DNA from: Hyphomicrobiales bacterium
GTDB taxonomy: Bacteria > Pseudomonadota > Alphaproteobacteria > Rhizobiales > Beijerinckiaceae
Assembly (NCBI GenBank): GCA_027483505.1
Contig: JAIXUP010000018.1
Coordinates: 1-64,000 of the forward strand
Reading direction: 5' to 3'
Length of the DNA: 64,000 nt
Below are positions 29,257-37,835 of the stretch, piece after piece (the first letter of the stretch is position 1; every line of letters starts with the position of its first letter). The position numbers and the translations under genes were made by a program. The notes beneath the pieces are model-generated. The model was not told where the DNA came from and did not search any database. It saw only the letters and a list, made by a program, of their open reading frames with translations.

Positions 29257-30167
29257 CAGATGAGGCCCTCTGCCGCGAGTGCGGCGCGCAGATGCGCGAC
29301 GCCCTTCTTCGCATAGGTCAGCGGGTGGGCCTTCACCGGGTCCTGTTCGGCCTCGACAATGACCCAGCCGCGATAGCCCTTCAGTGCGCTGAAGACGGCG
29401 CGGTAGTCGACCATGCCGTCGCCCGGCACGGTGTAGACCCCGAGCTCCGACCCTTTGCCGAGGATCGCGTCGAGAAAGCTCCAATCGCCGGCGCGGGCCT
29501 TGTCCATGATCGGGCGGCGCACATCCTTGGCATGCACATGGCTGATGCGGGCGCGGTAGGCTGTCGCCAGTTCGGCCGGATCGGACCCGCCCCAGGTGGC
29601 GTGGCCGGTGTCGAGCAGCAGGTTCACGGCGGGGCCGCAGCCCGCGATGAAAGCCTCGATGTCGGCGCGGCTTTCCACGATCGTGCCCATGTGGTGATGG
29701 TAGCACAGCCTGAAGCCTTCATCGCGCAGGCGCTCGGCCAGTTCGGTCATGCGCGCGCAGAACGGCGCCCAGTCCGCCGGCGCGAGCCGCGGCCGGCGCG
29801 ACAGAGGCATGGCCTGGTCACCGTGGATGGCGTTCGAGGTCTCGGCGACGATGAAGACATCGGTCCCCATCGCCTTCAGCAGGTCCCGGTGCGGCTTCGC
29901 CAGATCGAATTCAGTCCTTGCGTCGCGCCGAAGAAGCTCGACCGAATACCAGCCCCCAACGCAGGCCATGCCGAACGGCGCCAGCGCAGCCTTCAGCGCC
30001 GCCGCCTCGCGCGGGAACTTGTGGCCCAGCTCCATGCCGGCAAAGCCAGCCTCGCGTGCCTCCGCCAGACAGGTTTCGAGCGGCGTGGCGCCACCGATCT
30101 CCTGGAGGTCGTCGTTGGACCAGCCTATGGGATTGGCTCCGATCCTGATCGCTGCCGTGCTTCTCAT
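29256..30167 (-). CDS. iolE: myo-inosose-2 dehydratase
   Basis: IolE dehydrates 2-keto-myo-inositol to the diketo intermediate used by IolD. The 303-residue protein is a xylose-isomerase-like TIM barrel: it starts IRIGANPIGWSNDD, which is characteristic of IolE, and continues with GMELGHKFPRE, the metal-site region CYHHHMGTIVES, LLLDTGHATWGG and HVHAKDVR. Length and motifs are normal for the family. The gene starts 5 bases after iolD and overlaps iolB by one base, so the three are one transcript. Confidence 0.94.
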   Translation of the reverse strand: MRSTAAIRIGANPIGWSNDDLQEIGGATPLETCLAEAREAGFAGMELGHKFPREAAALKAALAPFGMACVGGWYSVELLRRDARTEFDLAKPHRDLLKAMGTDVFIVAETSNAIHGDQAMPLSRRPRLAPADWAPFCARMTELAERLRDEGFRLCYHHHMGTIVESRADIEAFIAGCGPAVNLLLDTGHATWGGSDPAELATAYRARISHVHAKDVRRPIMDKARAGDWSFLDAILGKGSELGVYTVPGDGMVDYRAVFSALKGYRGWVIVEAEQDPVKAHPLTYAKKGVAHLRAALAAEGLI

Positions 30168-30172
30168 CGCTG

Positions 30173-32020
30173 TCAGTCTCCCAGTCGCTGGGCCTTGCGG
30201 GCGGCGTCATAGGCCTTGCGGGCCTTGCGGACGCCGGCGCGCTCGGACACTTCCGGCACGGCGACATCCCACCAATGCCCGCCCGCCTCGGTGGAAGCCA
30301 GCGGATCGGTGTCGATGACGATGACGCTGGTGCGTTTCGCCTTGCGGGCCTTCTTCAGCGCCGCTTCGAGCTTGTCGAGGCCGCTGACCTTGGTCGCCAT
30401 GGCTCCCAGTGATGCTGCATGCGCGGCAAAATCGATGGCGGGCAGTTCGAGATGCGCCGTGTTGCGCAAGAGGTTGTTGAAGGGCGCGCCGCCCGTGGCG
30501 ACCTGCAGGCGGTTGATGCAGCCATAGCCCTTGTTGTCGAGCACCACGATCGTCAGGTTCATGCCGAGCATGATGGAGGTGGCGATCTCGGAGTTCATCA
30601 TCAGGTAGGAACCATCACCCACCATCACCGTCACATGGCGGCCGGGGTCCGCCATCTTGACGCCGAGACCCCCGGCGATCTCATAGCCCATGCAGGAATA
30701 GCCATACTCCATGTGGTATCCGCCGGGCGCACCGGCCTGCCAGAGCTTGTGCAGTTCGCCTGGCAATCCGCCCGCAGCGCAGACGATGACGTCATCCGGC
30801 ATGGCATGGCGCTGCACCGCGCCGATCACGGCCGCATCACTTGGCAGGCCATCGGCGGTCGGCGCCGTCGCCGCCGCCGCATCTACCAGCCACTTGCCCT
30901 TGCGCTCGCTGGCCTTGCCTGCCCAGCCGGGAGGCGCGCGCCAGTCGCCGAGGGCGTCCGAAAGCTGCTCGAGCCCGATCCTGGCGTCACAGACCAGCGG
31001 CTGGGCCCGGTGCTTGCCGGCATCGAACGCCGCGACGTTAAGGCCGACGATCCGCATCGCCGGATTCTGGAACAGGGCCCAAGACCCGGTGATGAAGTCC
31101 TGCAGCCTCGTGCCGACGGCCAGCACGAGATCGGCCTCGCGCGCCATGGCGTTCGCGGCGGCCGTGCCGGTGACGCCGATGGCGCCGAGGTTGAGCGGAT
31201 GGTCCCAGGGCAGGCTCGACTTGCCCGCTTGCGTTTCGGCGCAGGGCACGCGGTGGGTTTCACAGAAGGCCAGAAGACGCTGTTCCGCCTCGCTGTAGAG
31301 GACGCCGCCCCCGGCAATGATCAGCGGTTTCTTCGCAGCCGCCAGAAGGGCGAGGACGGTCTGGAACTCATGCCTGTCAGGCTCGGGACGCCGGGGCAGC
31401 CAGAGGCGTTCCTCGAAGAAGCTCGCGGGATAATCGAAGGCCTCTGCCTGGGTGTCCTGGCACAGAGCCAGCGTGACGGGGCCGCATTCGGCCGGATCAG
31501 TCAGGACCTGCAAGGCCCGGTTCAGGGCTGGGATGATCTGTTCCGGGCGCGATATCCGGTCGAAGTAGCGCGAGACCGGGCGAAAGCAGTCATTGGCGGA
31601 CACCGTGCCGTCGCCGAAATTCTCGACCTGCTGCAGCACCGGGTCTGGCCGGCGGCTGGCGTAGACATCGCCCGGCAGGAGCAGCACCGGCAGCCGGTTG
31701 ACATGCGCCACGGCGGCGGCCGTCACCATGTTGGTCGCGCCGGGGCCGATCGAGGTCGTGCAGGCCAGCATCCTGCGCCGCCGCGAGGCCTTGGCGAAGG
31801 CGATCGCGGCATGGGCCATGGCCTGTTCATTGTGGGCTCGGAAGGTCGGAAGCTGCTCGCGCGCGCCGTGGAGCGCCTCGCCAAGGCCGGCCACATTGCC
31901 ATGGCCGAAGATGGCGAACATCCCGGCCACCAGCGGCTGGCGTTCGCCGCCAATCTCGGTCGATTGCGCCGCCAGCGCCCGCACGAGGGCCTGCGCCATG
32001 GTCAGCTTCACTGTGGTCAC
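30173..32020 (-). CDS. iolD: 3D-(3,5/4)-trihydroxycyclohexane-1,2-dione hydrolase
   Basis: IolD is the thiamine-diphosphate enzyme that opens the diketo ring to 5-deoxy-glucuronate. The 615-residue protein has the family start and the IFGHGNVAGLGEAL segment. The ThDP-activating glutamate lies in AHNEQAMAHAA, followed by TTSIGPGATNMVTAAA. The Mg2+/ThDP-binding motif begins VGDGSYLMMNSEIAT and continues to VVLDNKGYGCI. Length is normal. Its start overlaps the iolC stop by four bases (ATGA), and iolE follows after 5 bases. Confidence 0.94.
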   Translation of the reverse strand: MTTVKLTMAQALVRALAAQSTEIGGERQPLVAGMFAIFGHGNVAGLGEALHGAREQLPTFRAHNEQAMAHAAIAFAKASRRRRMLACTTSIGPGATNMVTAAAVAHVNRLPVLLLPGDVYASRRPDPVLQQVENFGDGTVSANDCFRPVSRYFDRISRPEQIIPALNRALQVLTDPAECGPVTLALCQDTQAEAFDYPASFFEERLWLPRRPEPDRHEFQTVLALLAAAKKPLIIAGGGVLYSEAEQRLLAFCETHRVPCAETQAGKSSLPWDHPLNLGAIGVTGTAAANAMAREADLVLAVGTRLQDFITGSWALFQNPAMRIVGLNVAAFDAGKHRAQPLVCDARIGLEQLSDALGDWRAPPGWAGKASERKGKWLVDAAAATAPTADGLPSDAAVIGAVQRHAMPDDVIVCAAGGLPGELHKLWQAGAPGGYHMEYGYSCMGYEIAGGLGVKMADPGRHVTVMVGDGSYLMMNSEIATSIMLGMNLTIVVLDNKGYGCINRLQVATGGAPFNNLLRNTAHLELPAIDFAAHAASLGAMATKVSGLDKLEAALKKARKAKRTSVIVIDTDPLASTEAGGHWWDVAVPEVSERAGVRKARKAYDAARKAQRLGD

Positions 32021-33906
32021 GCCCGCCCCCGCATCGATCGCCTGCCATCGTCAAAAGCCCGGGCCAAGGTTGAAAAGCGCTCCGCCATGGCCCGAATCGC
32101 GGCGTCGTCATCAAGAGCGCCTGAAAGCCAGCCGCGCAAGGCGTCCCCGAAGATGGAACGCCCGCCGACAAAGCCTATGACCCGCGGCATGGCTGCGGCT
32201 GCGGCAATCTCGGGACCGGATTCCGCCGAACGCGCGATCACGACAAGGCCACGGCACAGCGGATCGTGATGCGCGAGAACGGCCTCGATCGCCTGCCAGC
32301 CCTCGGCGGTGGCCTGCGCCTCGATCAGCCAGAGATCGGGCTTCAGACCCTGTCCATAAAGATCGGCCAGCAGGGCCGCCGTGGTGCTGCCAGGGCCTGC
32401 CAGGGCCTCGATCATGGTTTCGCGTCCGCCCGCGCGGCTGACGGCCATGGCCTGCCGGATTTCGGGCAGGCGCCGGTCGAGCGGCGTCCGGGCGTCGGGC
32501 CTTGCATTGGCGATCAGCTTGACCACCTGATCGACCGGCCACTCCAGCGGATGGCTGGCGAAGGCGGCGCTGTCGCCATGGGGAAACTGGCGCGCCAGCC
32601 AGAGGCGGTGGCCTCGCGCCTCGAACAGGGCTTCACGACCGAGGTTGCCGTCGAGGAACATGCCGTAGCCTTGCTGCCCGCCGGACACCGCAAGGCAGGC
32701 CTGCACCGCAAGTTGCTTGAAGGCGGGAATGCGGGCCGGATCGGCACCAAGACCAAGCGCCACGGGCGCCAGATCATGTGCGCCATGATCGATCGACAGG
32801 ATCCGCAACGACGATGGCGCCGGGCGCCGCGTCGTCGCATGGTGGATGTGGTTGAGCGTCTCGTCATGGCGCAGCGCGCGATGCGGCGAGCCGACGGTCA
32901 GGAAATGCTGCAGTTCGGCGAAGGTCGGGCTCTCGGGCGAGCACAGCAGACGAGAGACCGCGAAGGCACCGCAGGCATTGGCGTAGGCACAGCTTGTCTC
33001 CAGCGTCTCGCCGCGCAACCAGCCGCGCAGGAAGCCGGAGAGAAAGGCATCCCCCGCCCCAAGAACATTGTAGACCTCAACAGGAAAACCCGGCCCGCGA
33101 ACACCCTGGTCGATGTCAGCGGGAATCTCGCCCGGAAACGCGACACAGCCCATGGGCCCACGCTTGCAGACAATCAGCGCACCGGGCGCAAGCCGGCGCA
33201 GGATACGCAGGGCTTCCAGCGTCGATTCCGACCCTGCCGCAATGTGGAGTTCCTCCTCGGTGCCGACGATCAGGTCGCAATCGGGGATGATCGCCTTGAG
33301 GTGTCCGGTGACGGTGTCCGAGCGCATGTAGCGTTCTTCACCCGCGCCATGGCCGGCGAGGCCCCACAGATTGGGCCTGTAATCGATGTCGAAGACGACC
33401 TTGCGCCCGTGCACCCGCGCGATCCGCATGGCCTTGCGTTGCGCTGCTGCGGTATGCGCCTGCGCGAAATGGGTGCCGGTCACGACGATGGCGGCGGCCG
33501 AGGCGACGAAGGCTTCGTCGATGTCGCTTTCGTCCAGCGCCGCGTCGGCGCAGTTCTCCCGGACGAAGATCAGCGGAAAGGTCCGGTCGTCGCTGACGCC
33601 GAGCAGGACCAGCGCCGTCAGCCGTGCCGGGTCGGTGTGGACGCCTTCCGTCGCCACGCCCTCGCGGATCATCTGCTCGCGAATGAAGCGCCCCATGTGC
33701 TCGTCGCCGACGCGGGTGATCAGACCCGATTTCAGTCCGAGGCGTGCGGTGCCGATGGCGATGTTGGCCGGGCAGCCGCCAACCGCCTTGGAGAAGCTGG
33801 CCATGTCCTCCAGCCTGCCGCCGATCTGCTGCCCGTAAAGGTCAACCGAGGAGCGGCCGATCGTGATCACGTCGAGGGCGGGGGCCGTCTGCGCAATGGA
33901 TGTCAT
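32017..33906 (-). CDS. iolC: 5-dehydro-2-deoxygluconokinase fused to a DUF2090 domain
   Basis: The N-terminal half (about 1-340 of 629) is a PfkB-family sugar kinase that phosphorylates 5-dehydro-2-deoxy-gluconate. It has VGGCPANIAIGTARLG near the N-terminus and the catalytic signature VYNVLGAGDAFLSGFLRGW. The C-terminal half (about 365-629) is a DUF2090 domain with a TIM-barrel-like look (LRILSIDHGAHDL, EWPVDQVVKLI, LWLIEAQATAEGW). DUF2090 is commonly fused to IolC in Proteobacteria and is suspected to supply the aldolase step otherwise done by IolJ. I see no separate iolJ in this window, which fits. It is 9 bases downstream of the SDR gene and overlaps iolD. Confidence 0.92.
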   Translation of the reverse strand: MTSIAQTAPALDVITIGRSSVDLYGQQIGGRLEDMASFSKAVGGCPANIAIGTARLGLKSGLITRVGDEHMGRFIREQMIREGVATEGVHTDPARLTALVLLGVSDDRTFPLIFVRENCADAALDESDIDEAFVASAAAIVVTGTHFAQAHTAAAQRKAMRIARVHGRKVVFDIDYRPNLWGLAGHGAGEERYMRSDTVTGHLKAIIPDCDLIVGTEEELHIAAGSESTLEALRILRRLAPGALIVCKRGPMGCVAFPGEIPADIDQGVRGPGFPVEVYNVLGAGDAFLSGFLRGWLRGETLETSCAYANACGAFAVSRLLCSPESPTFAELQHFLTVGSPHRALRHDETLNHIHHATTRRPAPSSLRILSIDHGAHDLAPVALGLGADPARIPAFKQLAVQACLAVSGGQQGYGMFLDGNLGREALFEARGHRLWLARQFPHGDSAAFASHPLEWPVDQVVKLIANARPDARTPLDRRLPEIRQAMAVSRAGGRETMIEALAGPGSTTAALLADLYGQGLKPDLWLIEAQATAEGWQAIEAVLAHHDPLCRGLVVIARSAESGPEIAAAAAMPRVIGFVGGRSIFGDALRGWLSGALDDDAAIRAMAERFSTLARAFDDGRRSMRGRA

Positions 33907-33915
33907 CGTGCGGGC

Positions 33916-34722
33916 TCACGGAACCAGAGGGTCGGCGCCGACGCCGACGACCGTCTGGTCGAAATCGATGTTGGCGCCGGTCATCAGCCCGGATTCGCCG
34001 GACGCCAGATAGGCGCAGGCCCGGGCGACCTCGGCCGGGTCGATCAGGCGGCCGAAGGGCCTGTCCCTGACCGCCTCCTCAAGCCAGCCGTCCGTGGCGC
34101 CATGGTAGGTGCGCATGACGCGCTCCTCGCCGGGCGTGTGCATCCAGCCAATGTTGAGGCCGTTGACCCTAATGCGGTGCCTGACAAGCGAGTGCGCGAC
34201 ATTGCGTGTCAGCGTCGCCAGCGCGCCCTTGCTGGTCGAGTAGGCACTCAGGAACGGCTGGCCGCCATGGGCCGACATCGACTGGATGTTGATGATCGAG
34301 CCCGGCGACCTGTTGCGCACCATGATGCGCGCGGCTTCCTGAATGAGGAAAAACGGGGCCCGCACGTTGACGTTGAACAGTTCGTCGAAGCGCTCCTGCG
34401 TCGTGTCGAGAATGTCGCCGCGATCGGTCAGCCCGGCGGCGTTGACCAGCACGTCGACCTTGCCGAAGCGCGAATCAGCCGCCCGCACCACGGCGCGGGC
34501 CTGATCGACATCCGCCAGATCGGCGGGCACGAACAGCGCGTCCGCGCCAAGGCCCGCAAGGCGCGCACGGACCGCCTCGCCATGGACGGCACTGCGCCCG
34601 CAGATGACCACGCCAGCGGCGCCGATGCGGGCAAAATGCGCGGCGATCGCCTCGCCCAGCCCCTGCGTGCCGCCCGTCACCACCGCGACCTTGCCATCAA
34701 GGCGCGGACCTGAATCCGCCAT
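33916..34722 (-). CDS. SDR-family oxidoreductase at the head of the iol operon
   Basis: This is a classical short-chain dehydrogenase of 268 residues. It has the NAD(P)-binding VTGGTQGLG near the N-terminus, LVNAAG in strand 4, a catalytic Ser in INIQSMSAHGG and YSTSKGA as the YxxxK motif. The region around residue 200 reads HTPGEERVMRTYHGATDG. It leads the minus-strand operon, 9 bases before iolC, and is divergent from iolG. Related SDRs in iol clusters oxidise inositol stereoisomers or inososes, and that role is likely here, but the substrate cannot be read from the sequence. Confidence 0.85.
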   Translation of the reverse strand: MADSGPRLDGKVAVVTGGTQGLGEAIAAHFARIGAAGVVICGRSAVHGEAVRARLAGLGADALFVPADLADVDQARAVVRAADSRFGKVDVLVNAAGLTDRGDILDTTQERFDELFNVNVRAPFFLIQEAARIMVRNRSPGSIINIQSMSAHGGQPFLSAYSTSKGALATLTRNVAHSLVRHRIRVNGLNIGWMHTPGEERVMRTYHGATDGWLEEAVRDRPFGRLIDPAEVARACAYLASGESGLMTGANIDFDQTVVGVGADPLVP

Positions 34723-34820
34723 CGTGCCTGCCTCCCCCGCTGGGACATGGCTGCCAAACCGGCTTGCCGAGCCCGTCCCTTGCGTCGATCAAATCAGAAG
34801 CTAGGCTCAAGATCAAAGCA

Positions 34821-34841
34821 TGATATGTAGCCAACAAATCA
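34821..34841. promoter_or_regulatory. Imperfect palindrome in the SDR-iolG divergent region
   Basis: Arms TGATATGT and ACAAATCA match at 7 of 8 positions around a 5-base centre. The site lies 26 bases before the GTG chosen for iolG and about 100 bases from the divergent SDR start, so a repressor bound here could control both transcripts. It does not show the GGAA-N6-TTCC pattern reported for rhizobial IolR. No regulator gene is adjacent. Confidence 0.45.
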
Positions 34842-34867
34842 AAAACAGCATGGCGGGGAGCGCGAGC

Positions 34868-35860
34868 GTGATCAGGGTCGGATTGCTGGGGGCGGGCCGC
34901 ATCGGCCAGATTCATGGCCGCAATGTCGCCGCGTCAGGCAAGGCCAGACTGGTGGCCGTGGCCGACGCGCTGCCTGACGCCTGCCTGTCGTTGGCGACGG
35001 ACCTGGGTGCGAGGGCCGCCAGCGTCGAGGCCGTCATCCTGGACCGCGACATCGATGCAGTGCTGATCTGCACGCCGACCGATACCCATGCCGACCTCAT
35101 CGAGGCCGCCGTCAAGGCCGGCAAGGCCGTCTTCTGCGAAAAGCCGGTCGACCTGTCGTCGGACCGGATCAAGGCCTGTCTTGCGGTGGTGGCAAAGGCC
35201 GGCCTGCCGCTGATGATCGGCTTCAACCGGCGTTTCGATCCGAATTTCGCGGAGGCGCGGAGGCGCATTGCCGCCGGCGGGATCGGTGCGGTTGAGCTGG
35301 TCAGCATCATCTCGCGAGATCCGTCGCCGCCGGCGGCCAGCTATGTGGCGCGCTCCGGCGGCCTGTTCCGGGACATGATGATCCATGATCTCGACATGGC
35401 GCGCTTCCTGCTCGGAGAGGAGCCCGTCGAGGTTCACGCCGTCGGCTCCTGCCTCGTCGATCCGGGCATCGGCGCGGCCGGCGATGTCGACACCGCTGCG
35501 GTCCTGCTCAAGACGGCCTCCGGCAGGATCGCGCAGATCACCAATTCGCGGCGGGCCAGCTACGGCTACGACCAGCGTTTTGAGGTGCATGGCAGCCTCG
35601 GCATGGTGCGGGCGCAGAATGTGCCGACCAGCACTGTCGAAGTCGCGACCGGGCAGGGCTTTCTGGCCGATCCGGTGCTGCCGTTCTTTCTCGAACGCTA
35701 CGCCGCTGCCTACCGCGCGGAACTCGATCACTTCCTGTCTTCGGTCGCGGCTGGCACGCCCCCCTCCCCGTCAGGAGAGGATGGCCTGAAAGCCCAGCTC
35801 CTGGCCGACGCCGCGACCCATTCCCAGCAGACCGGGCAGCCGGTGCGCCTCACCCTGTAA
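34868..35860 (+). CDS. iolG: myo-inositol 2-dehydrogenase-like Gfo/Idh/MocA oxidoreductase
   Basis: IolG oxidises myo-inositol to 2-keto-myo-inositol with NAD+. The protein opens with the Rossmann motif RVGLLGAGRIGQIHGRN. It has the family signature CEKPVD, with the catalytic lysine, and then GFNRRFDPNF. DMMIHDLDMARFLLGEEP carries the catalytic His/Asp pair. I place the start at the GTG at 34868 because GGGGAG lies 7 bases before it and the product (330 residues) then has the usual family length. The longer frame from 34820 would run through the palindromic site. The gene starts the plus-strand transcript that continues with the monophosphatase and ABC transporter. Confidence 0.88.
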   Translation: MIRVGLLGAGRIGQIHGRNVAASGKARLVAVADALPDACLSLATDLGARAASVEAVILDRDIDAVLICTPTDTHADLIEAAVKAGKAVFCEKPVDLSSDRIKACLAVVAKAGLPLMIGFNRRFDPNFAEARRRIAAGGIGAVELVSIISRDPSPPAASYVARSGGLFRDMMIHDLDMARFLLGEEPVEVHAVGSCLVDPGIGAAGDVDTAAVLLKTASGRIAQITNSRRASYGYDQRFEVHGSLGMVRAQNVPTSTVEVATGQGFLADPVLPFFLERYAAAYRAELDHFLSSVAAGTPPSPSGEDGLKAQLLADAATHSQQTGQPVRLTL

Positions 35861-35875
35861 GCCCGGACGCTTGCC

Positions 35876-36694
35876 ATGACCTCACATCCGCTATCCGACG
35901 CGGCGCTGAGCGCGCGTTTTCAGGCCCTGTCCGGCATCGCCGTCGAACTCGGCCATCTGGCGATGGGCTACTTCAACGACCAGGCCTCGCTCGGGACGAC
36001 GATGAAGGGCTTCCAGGATTTCCTGACGGCGGCTGACGGCGCCGTCGAGGCGTTGTTCCGCAAACGGATCGCCGAAAGCTTTCCGGGCGACACCGTGATG
36101 GGCGAGGAAATGGGAGGGGCCAATGCGGACCGCCTCTGGATCATCGATCCGATCGACGGAACGGCCAATTTCGCGCGCGGCGACCGGCAGTGGTGCGTCT
36201 CGATCGGCTTCGTGGCGAATGGCGTGCCGGAACTCGGGATCATCCATGCGGCGGCGCTTGGCGAAACCTATCTGGCGCGGCGCGGGCACGGCGCAACGAT
36301 GAACGGCAAGACGATCCGCGTCGCGCCCACCACCGACATGCGCCGGGCCACGGTGGAATTCGGCTGGTCGCCCCGCCTGCCCTTTGCGCCTTATCTGGAG
36401 GCGCTGGCGCGGCTCAACGCGGCCGGAGCGAACATCAAGCGCAGCGCCTCGGGCGCGCTCGGCGTCGCCCATGTCGCGATGGGCCGGACCGATGCCTATG
36501 GCGAACTGCACATCAATTCCTGGGATGTCGTGGCCGGGCTCTTGATCGCGTCCGAGGCGGGCGCGCGGATCAATGAATTCTTCAGCGGCGACTGGGTGCT
36601 GAAAGGCAATCCGATCCTGGTCAGCACGCCGGCTCTCTGGGACGTCATGCACGCCGCCAGCGGAATCGCACATGCGGCGCATCCCGCTGATTGA
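35876..36694 (+). CDS. Inositol monophosphatase family protein
   Basis: The 272-residue protein carries the Mg2+-dependent phosphatase signatures of the family. The first metal site is MGEEMGG, WIIDPIDGTANFARGD is the core motif, and NSWDVVAGLLIASEAGA contains the third aspartate. Family members remove phosphate from inositol phosphates, histidinol phosphate, PAP or sugar phosphates. Given iolG 15 bases upstream and an AfuA-like binding protein downstream, the simplest reading is that it dephosphorylates an imported inositol phosphate or related polyol phosphate before oxidation. This is inferred from context. Confidence 0.88.
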   Translation: MTSHPLSDAALSARFQALSGIAVELGHLAMGYFNDQASLGTTMKGFQDFLTAADGAVEALFRKRIAESFPGDTVMGEEMGGANADRLWIIDPIDGTANFARGDRQWCVSIGFVANGVPELGIIHAAALGETYLARRGHGATMNGKTIRVAPTTDMRRATVEFGWSPRLPFAPYLEALARLNAAGANIKRSASGALGVAHVAMGRTDAYGELHINSWDVVAGLLIASEAGARINEFFSGDWVLKGNPILVSTPALWDVMHAASGIAHAAHPAD

Positions 36695-36759
36695 CAGCCG
36701 TTCGTAAGGCGGCGAACAATGTGCTCAATCAAAAAAGTTTTCCGGGAGAAACAGCCATC

Positions 36760-37806
36760 ATGACGACCACCCTGTCCGTTCGCCGGATTGCCCTTGGCTT
36801 CGCCTGCCTGCTCGGCCTTGGCGCCGCAGCCAGCCCTGCCGCCGCCCAGGGCGAACTCACCGTCTACTGCTCCGTGCAGGAGGAATGGTGCCGCCCGATG
36901 ATGCAGGCCTTCGAGCGTTCGACCGGCATCAAGGTGTCGATGACGCGCAAGTCCTCCGGCGAGACCTATGCGCAGATCAAGGCGGAAGCAGCCAATCCGC
37001 GCGGCGACATCTGGTGGGGCGGCACGGGCGATCCGCACCTGCAGGCGGCCGAAGAAAACCTCTCCGAGCCCTATCAGTCTCCGGCGCTGGCGCAGTTGCT
37101 GCCATGGGCGCGCAAGCAGGCGGAGCAATCCGGCTTCAAGACCGTCGGAATCTATGCCGGCGCGCTTGGCTATTCATACAACACCCAGCAACTGCAGCGC
37201 CGCAACCTGCCGGCCCCGGCGTGCTGGGCGGACCTCGCCAAGCCCGAGTACCGCGACGAGGTCCAGGTCGCCGATCCGAACTCATCGGGCACGGCCTACA
37301 CCAAGGTGGCGACGCTCGTGCAACTGATGGGCGAGGACAAGGCCTTCGAGTTCATGCGCGCCATGCACCGCAACGTGAACCAGTACACCCGCTCGGGCGC
37401 AGCCCCCGCCCGCGCCGTCGCCACGGGAGAAAGCCTGATCGGCATTACCTTCCTGCACGATGCGGTTACGCAGGCGATCGCCGGAGCGCCGGTGAAGATT
37501 GTCGCGCCCTGCGAGGGCACCGGCTACGAGATCGGCTCGATGTCGATCATCAAGGGCGCCCGCAACATGGCAAACGCCAAGCGCTTCTACGACTGGGCGC
37601 TGACCCCGGAAGCGCAGGCGCTGGCGATCGAGGCCAACTCCTATCAGGTTCCGTCGAATTCCGCCTCGAAGGTGCCGCCGCAGTCGCCAAACCTCGCCGA
37701 TATCAAGCTGATCGACTACAATTTCGCCAAGTTCGGCTCGTCGGCAGAACGCACGCGCCTGCTGGCGCGCTGGGATGCCGAAGTCCGCAATGCGCCGCGC
37801 CGCTGA
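36760..37806 (+). CDS. AfuA/FbpA-type ABC transporter substrate-binding protein
   Basis: The start is the ATG at 36760 with GGGAGAA nine bases before it, giving 348 residues. The first 30 residues are a Sec signal peptide ending in ASPAAAQ, so the mature protein begins near GELTVYCSVQEEW. The body has the class pattern DIWWGGTGDPHLQA, DPNSSGTAYTKVATL and EGTGYEIGSMSIIKGARN. I do not see the adjacent tyrosine pair that binds iron in FbpA. The family also includes AfuA (hexose phosphates) and the phosphoglycerate-type binding proteins. With a phosphatase gene beside it, an organic phosphate is more likely than Fe3+. The permease and ATPase follow. Confidence 0.82.
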   Translation: MTTTLSVRRIALGFACLLGLGAAASPAAAQGELTVYCSVQEEWCRPMMQAFERSTGIKVSMTRKSSGETYAQIKAEAANPRGDIWWGGTGDPHLQAAEENLSEPYQSPALAQLLPWARKQAEQSGFKTVGIYAGALGYSYNTQQLQRRNLPAPACWADLAKPEYRDEVQVADPNSSGTAYTKVATLVQLMGEDKAFEFMRAMHRNVNQYTRSGAAPARAVATGESLIGITFLHDAVTQAIAGAPVKIVAPCEGTGYEIGSMSIIKGARNMANAKRFYDWALTPEAQALAIEANSYQVPSNSASKVPPQSPNLADIKLIDYNFAKFGSSAERTRLLARWDAEVRNAPRR

Positions 37807-37835
37807 GGCTGCGGCCTTGAGCGGACACTGACCTG

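Noticed and set aside
29257-29706. Upstream extension of iolB giving a 419-residue protein
   Set aside because: The extra part is an out-of-frame reading of iolE with no similarity to IolB; the ATG at 29256 gives the normal IolB start and length.
32266-34713. 815-residue plus-strand frame opposite iolC and the SDR gene
   Set aside because: Antisense shadow; both minus-strand genes have full family motifs and the plus frame has none.
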